Positions 41,480-50,240 of a DNA stretch of 64,000 nucleotides are shown one piece after another; the stretch's first letter is position 1; each line of letters starts with the position of its first letter. The stretch is from Methylophilus rhizosphaerae (GTDB lineage: Bacteria > Pseudomonadota > Gammaproteobacteria > Burkholderiales > Methylophilaceae), in the NCBI RefSeq assembly GCF_900100975.1, contig NZ_FNFX01000001.1, positions 702,112 through 766,111 of the forward strand. The letters are read 5' to 3'. The notes under the pieces are model-generated. The model was not told the DNA's origin and searched no databases. It saw only the letters and a program-made list of their open reading frames with translations. Made by a program: the position numbers and the translations under genes.

Positions 41480-41734
41480 TTATTTCTTATCAATTGATTG
41501 TGTTGTTGTTTGAGTTCTCATATCAAATGAATTTATTTTATTGAATAGCATGCTGAAAGTAATGAGAGTGATAATTACAATCCCTGCTTTGATTGTGATT
41601 TGTGTATTTTTATTACCGATTACTTTAATGGCTTTCTCTTTGAAATTTTCTTTCTTAATTATTTTAGGTAGTTTTACATTAAGCTCTCCATCATTAAATT
41701 CAAATGTAAATTGTTTTTTCATGTCCATCTCCAT
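41480..41734 (-). CDS. Small single-pass membrane protein (84 residues)
   Basis: Basic N-terminal half (VKLPKIIKKENFKEKAIKVI), one membrane segment (GIVIITLITFSMLF) and a short tail. Start could be the ATG two codons in (MKKQFTFEF). Own promoter. Function unknown; many such proteins accompany transfer genes. Confidence 0.6.
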   Translation of the reverse strand: MEMDMKKQFTFEFNDGELNVKLPKIIKKENFKEKAIKVIGNKNTQITIKAGIVIITLITFSMLFNKINSFDMRTQTTTQSIDKK

Positions 41735-41746
41735 ATAGTTTTCATA

Positions 41747-41774
41747 ACAATATGAAATTAAGATTGAAAGTAAA
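41747..41774 (-). promoter_or_regulatory. Element-type promoter (gene 41480-41734)
   Basis: -35 TTTACT (41769-41774), 16-base spacer, -10 TATTGT (41747-41752). Confidence 0.5.
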
Positions 41775-41782
41775 GGTATAGA

Positions 41783-41813
41783 TAAAAAAAATCCCCAATT
41801 TCTTGGGGATTTA
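41783..41813 (-). terminator. Hairpin terminator between 41734 and 41916
   Basis: AATCCCCAA/TTGGGGATT stem with a T-run on the minus strand, downstream of the LRR gene ending at 41916. Confidence 0.75.
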
Positions 41814-41915
41814 TAATACTAACTAGGTATTTTAGGAAATTGTATGTAATACATAACTAATATAAGATAACGAATTCCATTGTCAACAGTTTATTGATAT
41901 TTATTTTATAAATAT

Positions 41916-42752
41916 TTAAAGCTCTAATGAGTTAGATTTTCTTATGACTTTTGGTTTCTCATTAGTTATTGGTTTTGTTTTGTCATTCACTTGTTTAAGT
42001 TTTTTCTCTTGTTTGTTGTAGTAGTCCAATATCTCTTTGTGGTTGAACTTATCAAATACTTCAGGTAGTTCATTCCTATCACACCAGACAACCCCTTTAA
42101 CGAGCTCTGGACCATTTTTAAAGGTGGTTATTGAGTTATTGCTACAATTGAGATTCATATGAATTTCTCTAGGTGCATGCTCTAAAGAGGTCAACTTATT
42201 ATTATTACAATTAAAGTCGCCTTTAATGATTGGTGGACAACCCTTAAGCGATGTTATCTGATTATGAGAGCAATCATAGTTTTCAAATACACTTGATGGA
42301 CCTTCTTCTAAAGAAGTGATTTTGTTATAAAAACAATAGAATCTACCGCCTACTTCTTTAGGGCAACCTTTCAATGAAGTTAAGTTGTTATATGCACAAT
42401 TGAAATTCCAGCCCGTTTTTTCTGGTGCATACTCTAATGATTCCAATTGATTTTTAGAACAAATATAATTTTCACGGACAATATGGGGACCATACTTTAA
42501 TGATGTTATGTTGTTAATAGTGCAGTTGAAAGTTCCATAAACTTCTTTAGGGCTACCTTTGAGTGAAGTTAATTGATTGTTAGCGATATTAAAATCACCA
42601 TGAACTACACCAAACTGAAAAGGTAGCTCTGTTAATTGTTTGCTGTTTAAATCTATGTCTTGATTCACATCTACTGATAAATCACTATTGATAGAATATT
42701 TTTTAATATTGTGTATATCTAGCCAGTGTTTAATTTCTTGTTCTGTTTTCAT
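41916..42752 (-). CDS. LRR protein, variant C-terminal tail
   Basis: 278 residues, fourth LRR family member: YSINSDLSVDVNQDIDL and LPFQFGVVHGDFN in the N-terminal module, then about eight units (LTSLKGCPKEVGGRFYCFYN; ITSLKGCPPIIKGDFNCNNN). The end, KPKVIRKSNSLEL, is a diverged version of the PVRKMKL tail. It is the most repeat-rich member after the 589-residue protein. Function unknown; own promoter. Confidence 0.78.
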   Translation of the reverse strand: MKTEQEIKHWLDIHNIKKYSINSDLSVDVNQDIDLNSKQLTELPFQFGVVHGDFNIANNQLTSLKGSPKEVYGTFNCTINNITSLKYGPHIVRENYICSKNQLESLEYAPEKTGWNFNCAYNNLTSLKGCPKEVGGRFYCFYNKITSLEEGPSSVFENYDCSHNQITSLKGCPPIIKGDFNCNNNKLTSLEHAPREIHMNLNCSNNSITTFKNGPELVKGVVWCDRNELPEVFDKFNHKEILDYYNKQEKKLKQVNDKTKPITNEKPKVIRKSNSLEL

Positions 42753-42782
42753 AATTTCATCCTTTCTTATTATTATGAATTC

Positions 42783-42810
42783 AATATAGTGAATTTATCT
42801 TGAAATGCAA
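42783..42810 (-). promoter_or_regulatory. Element-type promoter (gene 41916-42752)
   Basis: -35 TTGCAT (42805-42810), 16-base spacer, -10 TATATT (42783-42788). Confidence 0.55.
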
Positions 42811-42814
42811 ATAT

Positions 42815-42842
42815 AAAAAAAACCACCTTAAAGGTGGTTTAT
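42815..42842 (-). terminator. Terminator of the toxin-antitoxin operon
   Basis: AACCACCTT/AAGGTGGTT stem with a long T-run on the minus strand. Confidence 0.85.
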
Positions 42843-42855
42843 GTATTCTTACTTA

Positions 42856-43170
42856 TTAAATTTTATGTTGGCTCATTCTTCTGAAGAAAACTGCATTCAA
42901 ATCTCTTGCTTGATTACATATTAGATAGATATAAATATTATCTTCTACGACTTCATAAATGATTCTGCAATATCTAGTTAAGCCTTGCCTAAAATCAGAA
43001 TTAATATCTTGAAGTTCTAAAGGCACTGGTTGTGCTAATGGATTTTTCTCAATGAACTTTAATTTATCTTCTAATTCTTTTTTTGTTGTTTTCCATAGTT
43101 CGGGTTTCAATGATTGTTTTAAATCACTTAAATCATCTATAGCCCCTTGAGTGAATATAACTTGCATCAT
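42856..43170 (-). CDS. RelE/ParE-family toxin
   Basis: 104 residues. The N-terminus MQVIFTQGAIDDLSDLKQSL, central FRQGLTRYCRIIYEVVEDNI and YLICNQARDLNAVFFRR follow the RelE/ParE fold (ribosome-dependent mRNA cleavage or gyrase poisoning, depending on subfamily). It overlaps the antitoxin stop by one base. Such pairs stabilise plasmids and integrative elements. Confidence 0.85.
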   Translation of the reverse strand: MMQVIFTQGAIDDLSDLKQSLKPELWKTTKKELEDKLKFIEKNPLAQPVPLELQDINSDFRQGLTRYCRIIYEVVEDNIYIYLICNQARDLNAVFFRRMSQHKI

Positions 43171-43427
43171 TATTCCAATTCAGTAAAAACTTCACTCATT
43201 GTTTTTACTTGCCCTTGTTCAATCTGTTTGCGACCAATAGCAATAATTTTTAATAAGGCTAGTGTTTGCTGTGTTTGTTCATATGAAGCTACATCTTGAA
43301 CAATAATGCTAGATACACCGTTTTGAGTAATGAGTAAGGGTTCTCTAGTCTCGGTGATCTCTTTAACTATCTCTGCTGTGTGGCTCTTTAGGTAGCTGAT
43401 AGGTTTAACATTTGTAGATAGTCTCAT
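43170..43427 (-). CDS. Phd/YefM-family antitoxin
   Basis: 85 residues. The N-terminal Phd/YefM DNA-binding domain is recognisable in PISYLKSHTAEIVKEITETR and PLLITQNGVSSIIVQD; the C-terminal half would bind the toxin. First gene of the pair; expected to repress its own promoter in the 43428-43500 region. RBS AAGGAG. Confidence 0.88.
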   Translation of the reverse strand: MRLSTNVKPISYLKSHTAEIVKEITETREPLLITQNGVSSIIVQDVASYEQTQQTLALLKIIAIGRKQIEQGQVKTMSEVFTELE

Positions 43428-43649
43428 GGTGGTTTCTCCTTAACTGATAGGACTAATTATAGTCTTAATTCAGTCTTGAGTATACTTATTTATTAAATAT
43501 AAATAGGTCTTAAGCCCTTGCTAGTATTAGCTTTTATTGGAAAATCATATTAATGCAGACGGGGTTGAATTTGTTGGTTTGATAGATTGTTGCTGCTTTT
43601 ATTAATCCTGGATCATAAACTAAATTCTGAGTGATTCAGGATAGTAGAC

Positions 43650-44036
43650 ATGAAGACAATGTATGACCGTGGCAAGAAGTCCAGATATCTAGTGATTGTG
43701 TTCCCTAAAGACAAGTTTGAAATCTTCTTAGAACTATGTGCTGACAATACAAAGTATTCAGACCTCATGAAAAAGCATGAGATAACTTCACATGTAGCCC
43801 GTAGTATTGCTGGTAAAACAATCTACTGGTTAAGGCGATTAGCTGAAGATACTAGGGATGAAGAAATGGAAGCCATTACACTTAGAAGAAAAACCTATGA
43901 GAGTAATTTGAGTGTTAGACAATACCTTGAAAAGTATGGTCAGTTTTTTATTAATAAGGTTGAGTATTACCAGAAATCTGGACGGATATTAATCTCTAAG
44001 GATATTCAGGGAACAAAAAGCATTTGGCGATATTAA
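43650..44036 (+). CDS. Hypothetical basic protein next to the replication origin
   Basis: 128 residues, basic, with a helix-turn-helix-like stretch near the middle (YSDLMKKHEITSHVARSIAG). It lies between the toxin-antitoxin operon and the iteron region and points toward the iterons, so a replication-control role is possible. No family recognised. The codon start ATGAAGACAATG offers two Met choices. Confidence 0.6.
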   Translation: MKTMYDRGKKSRYLVIVFPKDKFEIFLELCADNTKYSDLMKKHEITSHVARSIAGKTIYWLRRLAEDTRDEEMEAITLRRKTYESNLSVRQYLEKYGQFFINKVEYYQKSGRILISKDIQGTKSIWRY

Positions 44037-44226
44037 GATAATTCCTTAAATTGAAATTGATAGTGAAAGTAAAGGGTTGTGTAATAATTTTATTTAAGGA
44101 ATTGAGTATCTAAAGAAAGGTTGTGTAATCTATGATTATTGAACCTTTAATGATGTGATTAATTATTTCTGCTATAGCAGTAGTAATTAAAGCTTTTGTT
44201 TTATTAAAAGTATGTTGAAGGCCTTT

Positions 44227-44548
44227 GCCGACCTTTTGCCGACCTTTTTAATATGGTCGGCAAGCCTAGAACCCTTATAAAATATAGATAAATTTAATAT
44301 AATTAGTTAAATGCCGACCTTACCATTAACAAACATACTCGGTAAGGAAAAAATATTCATAGATAATATTTTTAACCATGATTGTTTATAGGTATTAGTG
44401 ATTATGTATGTATTTATTTGTTTACTATAATTCCAATGGGGTTTGGATGATAAAAGGTCGGCAAATTGAGTTTTATTAGATTAAAATCTATATAGAATAA
44501 GGCTTGTATCAATGCCGACTTATATTTTATGGCCGGCAAAAGGTCGGC
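44227..44548. other. Iteron-type candidate replication origin
   Basis: Seven copies of GCCGACC (or its complement GGTCGGC) in an otherwise very AT-rich 585-base gap. Forward: 44227, 44238, 44313, 44514 (GCCGACT). Reverse: 44255, 44456, 44542, plus a variant GGCCGGC at 44531. The outer pairs (44227/44238 and 44531/44542) are each spaced exactly 11 bases, one helical turn, and point in opposite directions. The primase-helicase gene lies immediately beside it. The part 44037-44226 holds the inverted repeat ATTCCTTAAAT/ATTTAAGGAAT and two copies of AAAGGTTGTGTAAT-like sequence. Confidence 0.68.
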
Positions 44549-44558
44549 AAGGATATAT

Positions 44559-44590
44559 AAAAAAATAGCCCCATTACTTAGGGGCTATCT
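44559..44590 (-). terminator. Terminator of the primase-helicase gene
   Basis: ATAGCCCC/GGGGCTAT stem with a long T-run on the minus strand. Confidence 0.85.
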
Positions 44591-44621
44591 GTCTGTGAAT
44601 GGCTTATGTATTGAATAGTTA

Positions 44622-46442
44622 TCATTGAAAAACTTCTTCAACCTCATCATCATCAACTTCAATTGTTCTTGTTAAATAAACGATTCTTTTACCATTTTTT
44701 CTTACATCAGCTTTAATATCCTCATCAATTTCTGGATAAACATTTTTAAATCTCATCCAAAAATTAGTAGCACTTAGTTTTTCATATCCGTTTTTATCAG
44801 CATATTTAATAAAGTTTTCATAGATTACTTCTTTACTTGTGAATTTAGATTTATCTTCACTGTATTCGTATGGAAACTCATTAGTAAACATTCTTACTTT
44901 ATCAGCACGATTGATAAAATTGAATAAAGCCTTTTCTGACTCTTCACAAGTAGTGAATATTAATTTGTTCTTTTTAAGTCTTTGCAAGCCAATTAAAGCC
45001 CAATCAAGAAATATTCCCATCTCTTCATTAATGATTCTTTTGGCTAAATCTTTAACGGCTGTCTTTCTATCAAATGTTGCATTCCAATTAACGATCATCA
45101 TTCTTCTGAATAAACCGTTTGAGAAGTCATCCACTCTAAAATCATTATTTCCGGATATAAACCACTTGCCAATCAATTTAACTGATTGTTTCTCTTTTCT
45201 GATACCTCTTAGTTCTATCTTGTCGCCAGCAACTGCTGCTTTAAGGAATTCAACGTCAAAGCCTTTTTTCTTAGTCTCTGAAGCTAAAATTGCAGTTTTA
45301 TTAATTAAGTTATCGTTATAAGTGCCCATATTTTCTAAAGAAATTGCTACTGAGCTATTACTTAACAAGGCTTGAATGATTTCCATCATTACACCCTTAC
45401 CGTTGCCCCCTCCACCCAACCAGTATTGGAAGACTTGAGCTAAAACACACGCAATAAGTGAATATCCTACATATTCCTGGACATTGGCTTGTTTGTCGTC
45501 CTCTGGAAGTGAAGTATCAATAAAGCTTTTAAATAAACTGTCTTTAGATGGCGCTTTAGGTGTGTAAGGACCTGCCTTATCAATCAATACATTAATTTCA
45601 TGTGTTAAAGGTATGTTTCTATCAGGCTTGATAGCTATTACATCGCCATTGTCTAAAATGTGTAGCCAGTGCTTCATAGTAGGGATATAGCTATTGTTCT
45701 GGATATCTTTACTGAATGCTTCCATTTTGTAATAGAACACATTGAAGATTGAATTAACATTTTTACTAGTTAATTGTGCTTCATGATTAGCTTTTAACCA
45801 TTCAGTAATATCATTTCTAATATCTTTAGGGTCTTGTAATACATAGTGATGGTTGTTCCATCTGTATATATTGCCAGCATCACTTCTATATTTTGATATG
45901 AATAATGATTTGTCTGAATTGAGTCTGTCTAAATAGATAGATTCAATTGTTGGTGGTTTAACATATTCTTGTTTAGAAACTGGTTGAGCTTTTTTAAGTT
46001 CAGCTTTAGTAGCTTTATTAACCTTATCTCTTAAAATATTTTCCTTAACTTTTTTAGCTATTATTTCTTCTTCAGTTAAAACAATCACTTTTTTGATAGG
46101 CTTCGCTTTACCCAATTTCTTCTGAGTAGCTTGTTTAACTTTTTCTTTAAATAAGTTAGCTTCAACCTTTTCATCAATCTTTAATTGTTCTTCTGGACTG
46201 ATTGCAATATGTTCTATAACCTTTAATGGCTCTTCTGGAATATCTGTGAATGGATCAAGATTGATTCCAAAATTTGGGTCTTCTATACTTGATTCAATTA
46301 ATGATTTTTTTGTTGCTCTTTTGTCATCAATTGAATGAACATTATTTGTTTCTGAAATTGATGGTTTAGCACCTTTTGTATTAAAGGCTAATTTTTCTTT
46401 TTCATCATTGACTTCTTTAAAATTATTACTTATATTATCCAT
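44622..46442 (-). CDS. D5/P4-type primase-helicase for element replication
   Basis: 606 residues from ATG at 46442 (a TTG six codons earlier is less likely). The N-terminal ~170 residues are charged and low complexity. A D5_N-like domain precedes an SF3 helicase core with WLGGGGNGKGVMMEIIQALL (Walker A), KKKGFDVEFLKAAVAGDKIE, GKWFISGNNDFRVDDFSNGL (sensor region) and a C-terminal DNA-binding domain. Such proteins unwind the origin in plasmids, phages and satellites. No classical primase motif was identified at the N-terminus. It lies directly beside the iterons. Confidence 0.83.
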   Translation of the reverse strand: MDNISNNFKEVNDEKEKLAFNTKGAKPSISETNNVHSIDDKRATKKSLIESSIEDPNFGINLDPFTDIPEEPLKVIEHIAISPEEQLKIDEKVEANLFKEKVKQATQKKLGKAKPIKKVIVLTEEEIIAKKVKENILRDKVNKATKAELKKAQPVSKQEYVKPPTIESIYLDRLNSDKSLFISKYRSDAGNIYRWNNHHYVLQDPKDIRNDITEWLKANHEAQLTSKNVNSIFNVFYYKMEAFSKDIQNNSYIPTMKHWLHILDNGDVIAIKPDRNIPLTHEINVLIDKAGPYTPKAPSKDSLFKSFIDTSLPEDDKQANVQEYVGYSLIACVLAQVFQYWLGGGGNGKGVMMEIIQALLSNSSVAISLENMGTYNDNLINKTAILASETKKKGFDVEFLKAAVAGDKIELRGIRKEKQSVKLIGKWFISGNNDFRVDDFSNGLFRRMMIVNWNATFDRKTAVKDLAKRIINEEMGIFLDWALIGLQRLKKNKLIFTTCEESEKALFNFINRADKVRMFTNEFPYEYSEDKSKFTSKEVIYENFIKYADKNGYEKLSATNFWMRFKNVYPEIDEDIKADVRKNGKRIVYLTRTIEVDDDEVEEVFQ

Positions 46443-46507
46443 AGTATTATCTCTACTCAATCTGTTTAGTGGTATTGCTCCTTAGAAAATCTTGGCGGAA
46501 ATTCTTT

Positions 46508-46540
46508 TATAGTTACATCTGAAAACCCTAAATATTATAT
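46508..46540 (-). terminator. Terminator of the RHH-like gene
   Basis: AAAACCCTAAATA/TATTTGGGGTTTT imperfect stem overlapping the last codons of the gene at 46535. Confidence 0.55.
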
Positions 46541-46732
46541 TTGGGGTTTTTCAATTTCTTCAGCTTCTAATTGTTTTTCTAACATATTGTTAATAACAAG
46601 ATTTATTGACTCATTATTTTTAACTGCATTTCTAAGCAATAATTCATGTAAATGCATTTTCAATCTTAAAGGCAATTGTTTTTCAATAGAATTACCTTTC
46701 ATTTTTGTTGTTCTTTTTTTCATAATGCTCAT
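46535..46732 (-). CDS. Arc/ribbon-helix-helix-like regulator
   Basis: 65 residues: basic start, then NSIEKQLPLRLKMHLHELLL and a second helix NNESINLVINNMLEKQL. One short strand plus two helices matches the Arc/MetJ (ribbon-helix-helix) plan. A promoter with TTGACA and TATAAC spaced 16 bases lies upstream. Candidate regulator of replication or of the element-wide promoter set. Start may also be the fourth residue (MKKRTTKM). Confidence 0.62.
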   Translation of the reverse strand: MSIMKKRTTKMKGNSIEKQLPLRLKMHLHELLLRNAVKNNESINLVINNMLEKQLEAEEIEKPQI

Positions 46733-46756
46733 CCTTTAATCTGATATCACTTTATA

Positions 46757-46784
46757 GTTATATTAAATATTTCCAGCTTGTCAA
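46757..46784 (-). promoter_or_regulatory. Element-type promoter (RHH-like gene 46535)
   Basis: -35 TTGACA (46779-46784), 16-base spacer, -10 TATAAC (46757-46762). Confidence 0.65.
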
Positions 46785-46818
46785 CATCAATTTAAATATT
46801 TAATCAATAAAAAAATAA

Positions 46819-47046
46819 TCAAAAATGTTCTATATATCTTTCATACATTATTTGACAATGCTTTTTCATTTCAATATCACTTTTGAATGTCATATTATCT
46901 TTTAGGAATACCTGACAAAAGCTTGTGAATTTCTTCTCATTAAATTTTCCATTATCAATTAGGAACTGTTTAAATTGCCTTCTAAACAAATCCATTTTAT
47001 TAGGTTTCACAACATGCACCCATATTTCATAAAATCTATTAAGCAT
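46819..47046 (-). CDS. Hypothetical protein after the N6-methylase gene
   Basis: 75 residues from ATG at 47046 (MLNRFYEIWVHVVKPNKMDL), preceded by CGGAGAAAAAAT and overlapping the methylase stop by 8 bases. A longer frame within the methylase gene lacks a site and is rejected. Basic and helical; no family recognised. Co-transcribed with the methyltransferase genes. Confidence 0.6.
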   Translation of the reverse strand: MLNRFYEIWVHVVKPNKMDLFRRQFKQFLIDNGKFNEKKFTSFCQVFLKDNMTFKSDIEMKKHCQIMYERYIEHF

Positions 47047-47848
47047 ATTTTTTCTCCGTATATTCTTTATAATCATCTTTTTCTTCCATTCCAATGACTT
47101 CACAAGAATATGAAAGGCTGTTTCTATTTGATTTCCAATAAACTGCCATTGTTGAGCTACCATCTTTTCTTCCACCATATTCAGTGAGAGTATTTCCCCA
47201 ATGAGTGTTCAAGCTGTTAATTTCTAAACCATGAAACATGCAATGCAGCACGATTTGAATTGAGCTTAGTTGAACCATCCGTGAATCAAGGTCCATATTC
47301 ACAATTTCCAAGTGTTTTAAAGCCTCTTTGCCTTGTGTTTGATAGATAACCCTCAATGAACCCAAAACAAGAGAGCCAGCACCACAACCACATGTATCAC
47401 CGATTACTGTATGGCTCGTTATTTGGTTATTACCACCTAAAGCAAGTGTTATAGATGCAAGTGCTGTAGCTAAATCACTTGGGGTTAGGAATTGTCCTAG
47501 AACTTGCCCTAAGTATTCGTCATACATTTCACCAATAATGTCTGTAAATGGTTCGCTCTTTTTATGTAGTTCAATAAAAATCATGGTGGCTTCTTTCAAT
47601 AACTCCCATGCTTCCAAATCTGTTTTATATTCTGTTAGTTCTCTTAATAAGGATTGGTCTACCCAATATTGAACATGCAAATTGTCTGCATATTGGAAAC
47701 CACCTGAAAATACACAATTGAAAGTTAATTGAATAATGTCATCAATAATCTCCTTAGGATTATTCTTACGATTACTCACTTGGATAATTTGTTGAATCAA
47801 TTTTGAGATTGATTTCTTTGAGTCTACTTTTTTTGATTTCTTATTCAT
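47039..47848 (-). CDS. N6-adenine DNA methyltransferase-like protein (HsdM type)
   Basis: 269 residues. EYLGQVLGQFLTPSDLATAL plus VIGDTCGCGAGSLVLGSLRV is the SAM-binding motif I region of type I/N6-adenine methylases, and VNMDLDSRMVQLSSIQIVLH is motif II. No NPPY/NPPF catalytic motif is obvious: the protein ends soon after HWGNTLTEY. It may be catalytically altered or belong to a short plasmid subfamily. Its start is 2 bases from the GNAT gene stop, so it is in an operon with it. Confidence 0.72.
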   Translation of the reverse strand: MNKKSKKVDSKKSISKLIQQIIQVSNRKNNPKEIIDDIIQLTFNCVFSGGFQYADNLHVQYWVDQSLLRELTEYKTDLEAWELLKEATMIFIELHKKSEPFTDIIGEMYDEYLGQVLGQFLTPSDLATALASITLALGGNNQITSHTVIGDTCGCGAGSLVLGSLRVIYQTQGKEALKHLEIVNMDLDSRMVQLSSIQIVLHCMFHGLEINSLNTHWGNTLTEYGGRKDGSSTMAVYWKSNRNSLSYSCEVIGMEEKDDYKEYTEKKYA

Positions 47849-47850
47849 GA

Positions 47851-48375
47851 TTACACCCCTCCTTCCAATTTAATGTTTTTGTGATAAAGGTAATAACCAT
47901 TATATTCATTGTAATTCTTATTAAAACCACAATAAAACCCTAGAGAATTGAAGAATTTATAATGTTTCAATGCCTCATTTTTCTCAATGTGAATTAGATA
48001 AACATTGAAGTATTTATTTAATTCTTGAATTACATGTTTATAGATACCTTGCTTTCTGTATTCTTTATCAATGTATACGCAGTCTAATGACAATACATTT
48101 TCTGCTTTGAATACCTTTCCTCTTTTTATTAATCGGATATACCCAATAGTCTTGTTTTTATATTTGATTAGATAAGCCGTTTGTTTATGCATATTCAATA
48201 ATAAAATGTGTTTTGAAAAACTATTAGTTTTATAAGCATAATCATTTTTGAATTTAATCATCCATTCATTATTTTCATTAACATCACTAGTCTCATGTAG
48301 ATCAATCTCTGTTAAATCAATATCTGTTTTTTGTTTATTAAGTTCTTTTAAGAAACCATCAGCAATCATATTCAT
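47851..48375 (-). CDS. GNAT acetyltransferase-like protein between methylase genes
   Basis: 174 residues. The centre NKTIGYIRLIKRG, LDCVYIDKEYRKQGIYKHVI (acetyl-CoA loop) and YKFFNSLGFYCGF are typical of GNAT acyltransferases. The first 12 residues, MNMIADGFLKEL, nearly repeat the start of the next methylase (MNMIADAFLKEV), suggesting a shared N-terminal tag or a duplicated gene start. The substrate is unknown; being sandwiched between two adenine methylases raises the idea of DNA or protein modification. In the 49169-46819 operon. Confidence 0.75.
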   Translation of the reverse strand: MNMIADGFLKELNKQKTDIDLTEIDLHETSDVNENNEWMIKFKNDYAYKTNSFSKHILLLNMHKQTAYLIKYKNKTIGYIRLIKRGKVFKAENVLSLDCVYIDKEYRKQGIYKHVIQELNKYFNVYLIHIEKNEALKHYKFFNSLGFYCGFNKNYNEYNGYYLYHKNIKLEGGV

Positions 48376-48386
48376 TTAGATTCTCC

Positions 48387-49169
48387 TTATTCAAAATTAA
48401 TAGAAAGTTGTTTTGAAGTTATATGCTGTTTTGACATATCATAGAATTTCTTACTCTTTTCAAAACCGATAGCTTTACGATTTGTTTTCAATGCTTGATA
48501 AACAATTGCACCAGAACCAGAAAAAGAATCTAAAATCACATCACCCTCTTTTGTATGATTCTTGATTAGTGGTTCAATCATCCAGCTATATTTTTCTGTT
48601 GGATGTTTAGTATTCTTTCCATGACCAATATTGCCTTTGTATACCTGTGTCATTTCAGACTGAATACCAAAATTGAATTGATATTGTTTAGATTTAGTAA
48701 ACCATACTGCTTCTTCAATTGAAGAACGGTAATTGTTCTTTCTCATATGTGGTAAAGGGTTATTCTTATGAAAATAGATTTTGTTCTTAAAATTCAAATC
48801 AAAATCTCGTTCAATATAATGAGTAATTAACCCTGTGTATTTACGATCAAGAAAGAGAATCATTGAGCCGTTATCTTTCATAACTCGCACATACTCACTA
48901 ATAAAAGGTTTTAGCCATTCATAGTATTGATCTAATGTTTCCCATTTATCTTGAAAGTCATTTCCCCATGCTTCTTTATTAGAAACAACCTTATTACCAA
49001 TCTTTGTTAATTTGCCAGCATCAGCAATGTTGTATGGTGGGTCTGTTAAAACTAAATCAATATGGTTATCAGGAATTGATGACATTCCAATTAATGAATC
49101 TATATTCTTAATATATGAATTAGTTTCTTTTTTTACTTCTTTTAAAAATGCATCTGCAATCATGTTCAT
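48387..49169 (-). CDS. N6-adenine/N4-cytosine DNA methyltransferase (beta class)
   Basis: 260 residues. Motif IV LVLTDPPYNIADAG precedes motif I VILDSFSGSGAIVYQALKTN, the beta-class order (as in CcrM-like enzymes). HPTEKYSWMIEPLIKNHTKE is the conserved segment before motif I. No cognate restriction enzyme gene is adjacent, so it is probably an orphan methylase that protects or regulates the element. Starts with MNMIADAFLKEV, shared with the GNAT gene downstream. Confidence 0.9.
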   Translation of the reverse strand: MNMIADAFLKEVKKETNSYIKNIDSLIGMSSIPDNHIDLVLTDPPYNIADAGKLTKIGNKVVSNKEAWGNDFQDKWETLDQYYEWLKPFISEYVRVMKDNGSMILFLDRKYTGLITHYIERDFDLNFKNKIYFHKNNPLPHMRKNNYRSSIEEAVWFTKSKQYQFNFGIQSEMTQVYKGNIGHGKNTKHPTEKYSWMIEPLIKNHTKEGDVILDSFSGSGAIVYQALKTNRKAIGFEKSKKFYDMSKQHITSKQLSINFE

Positions 49170-49313
49170 GTTATTTATCCTTTAATTAATAGTTGTTTTT
49201 ATGTTTTCTTTTTGTTGCTCAAGAATTCATGGTTGCAACTTTATAATTTCCAGAAAAATATAGATGTGTGTATAGGACTACCATACACATTGACTTTCTT
49301 TTAAAATGTTGAT

Positions 49314-50099
49314 ATGGGAACAAGAACAAGACAATTTGCTACTCTGGAACCTCTAGAGAAGCTACAAATTAAAGAGTGGGTTAATTACTTATTAGCCAGA
49401 TCCAAAACAAGCAATGCCAAGGCTTTTGATAAGTGGCTTTCATTGAAAGGGGTTGAAGATGACTCTTTAGATAATATTGAATGGAAGCTCTTTGAAGAGT
49501 GTGTGAGGAAGCCTAAAGATAAGACCTTAAACGGAATGGAATCTGTAATACCTGGCTCTATGGCTGTTTTTCACAAAGGACCTGAAGACTTACCCCTATG
49601 GAGTGTTTTAAATGGCTCTACGGTTGATTGTGAAGCTCATGTCTCAAAGGTGTTGGGTCATTACAAGCTGTTTAAACTGAATATGACACTTAGGCAGCAA
49701 TGTGAGGCTATCTTCAAATTGGTAGTTGCTGATAATTTGATACAGGATAAGTCTAAGAATCATGAAGACGAGCTGGCAGGAATGGTTACTGGTGGTTATC
49801 ACTCAATAGAAGAAGTGATGGCTATGCCTGAAAATATGGTGGCTAAAAGTTATGCTACTGGTAGGCATATGGCTGATACAACGAAGTTTAAAAATGCCTT
49901 ACCACTTGTTTATGGTCAATACAAAATATTAAATATGAGTGTTGTCATATCAATATTAGCTCTAATTCATTTATGTGTAGCCTCTTCAGATATAGATTCA
50001 AAAATGATTGGCTATTATTTATTGGATGGAATTACTCCAAGAGCATTACCAGAAAAATTTTCAAAAGAACTAAATGAATATGTAATCAATTATTTTTAA
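49314..50099 (+). CDS. Hypothetical protein (261 residues)
   Basis: Soluble until a mildly hydrophobic stretch near the C-terminus (VVISILALIHLCVA). No family recognised. ATG at 49314 has no clear Shine-Dalgarno site. A TTGACT at 49289-49294 and an inverted repeat TGTGTAT/ATACACA (49267-49273 with 49283-49289) lie just upstream, so the message may be leaderless or the start slightly downstream. Divergent from the methylase operon; followed by a terminator. Confidence 0.62.
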   Translation: MGTRTRQFATLEPLEKLQIKEWVNYLLARSKTSNAKAFDKWLSLKGVEDDSLDNIEWKLFEECVRKPKDKTLNGMESVIPGSMAVFHKGPEDLPLWSVLNGSTVDCEAHVSKVLGHYKLFKLNMTLRQQCEAIFKLVVADNLIQDKSKNHEDELAGMVTGGYHSIEEVMAMPENMVAKSYATGRHMADTTKFKNALPLVYGQYKILNMSVVISILALIHLCVASSDIDSKMIGYYLLDGITPRALPEKFSKELNEYVINYF

Positions 50100-50203
50100 T
50101 TGATTCAGTTGACATTTAAAAATAATCTGCTTTAACTAGGTAATAATATAGTTTCTCCTAACTAGATTTATAAATATATCTTTATCCTTATGTTATGAAA
50201 TAT

Positions 50204-50230
50204 GCCCCTTGAAATATAGGGGCTTTTTTC
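50204..50230 (+). terminator. Terminator of gene 49314
   Basis: GCCCC/GGGGC stem followed by TTTTTT. Confidence 0.75.
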
Positions 50231-50240
50231 ATTTCTGCTA

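Noticed and set aside
47047..47178. N-terminal extension of the 46819 gene inside the methylase gene
   Set aside because: No ribosome site; the ATG at 47046 has GGAG and the 8-base overlap usual in this element.
49267..49289. Inverted repeat TGTGTAT/ATACACA as a terminator
   Set aside because: No T-run follows and it sits just before a TTGACT-like -35 between divergent genes; an operator is more likely.
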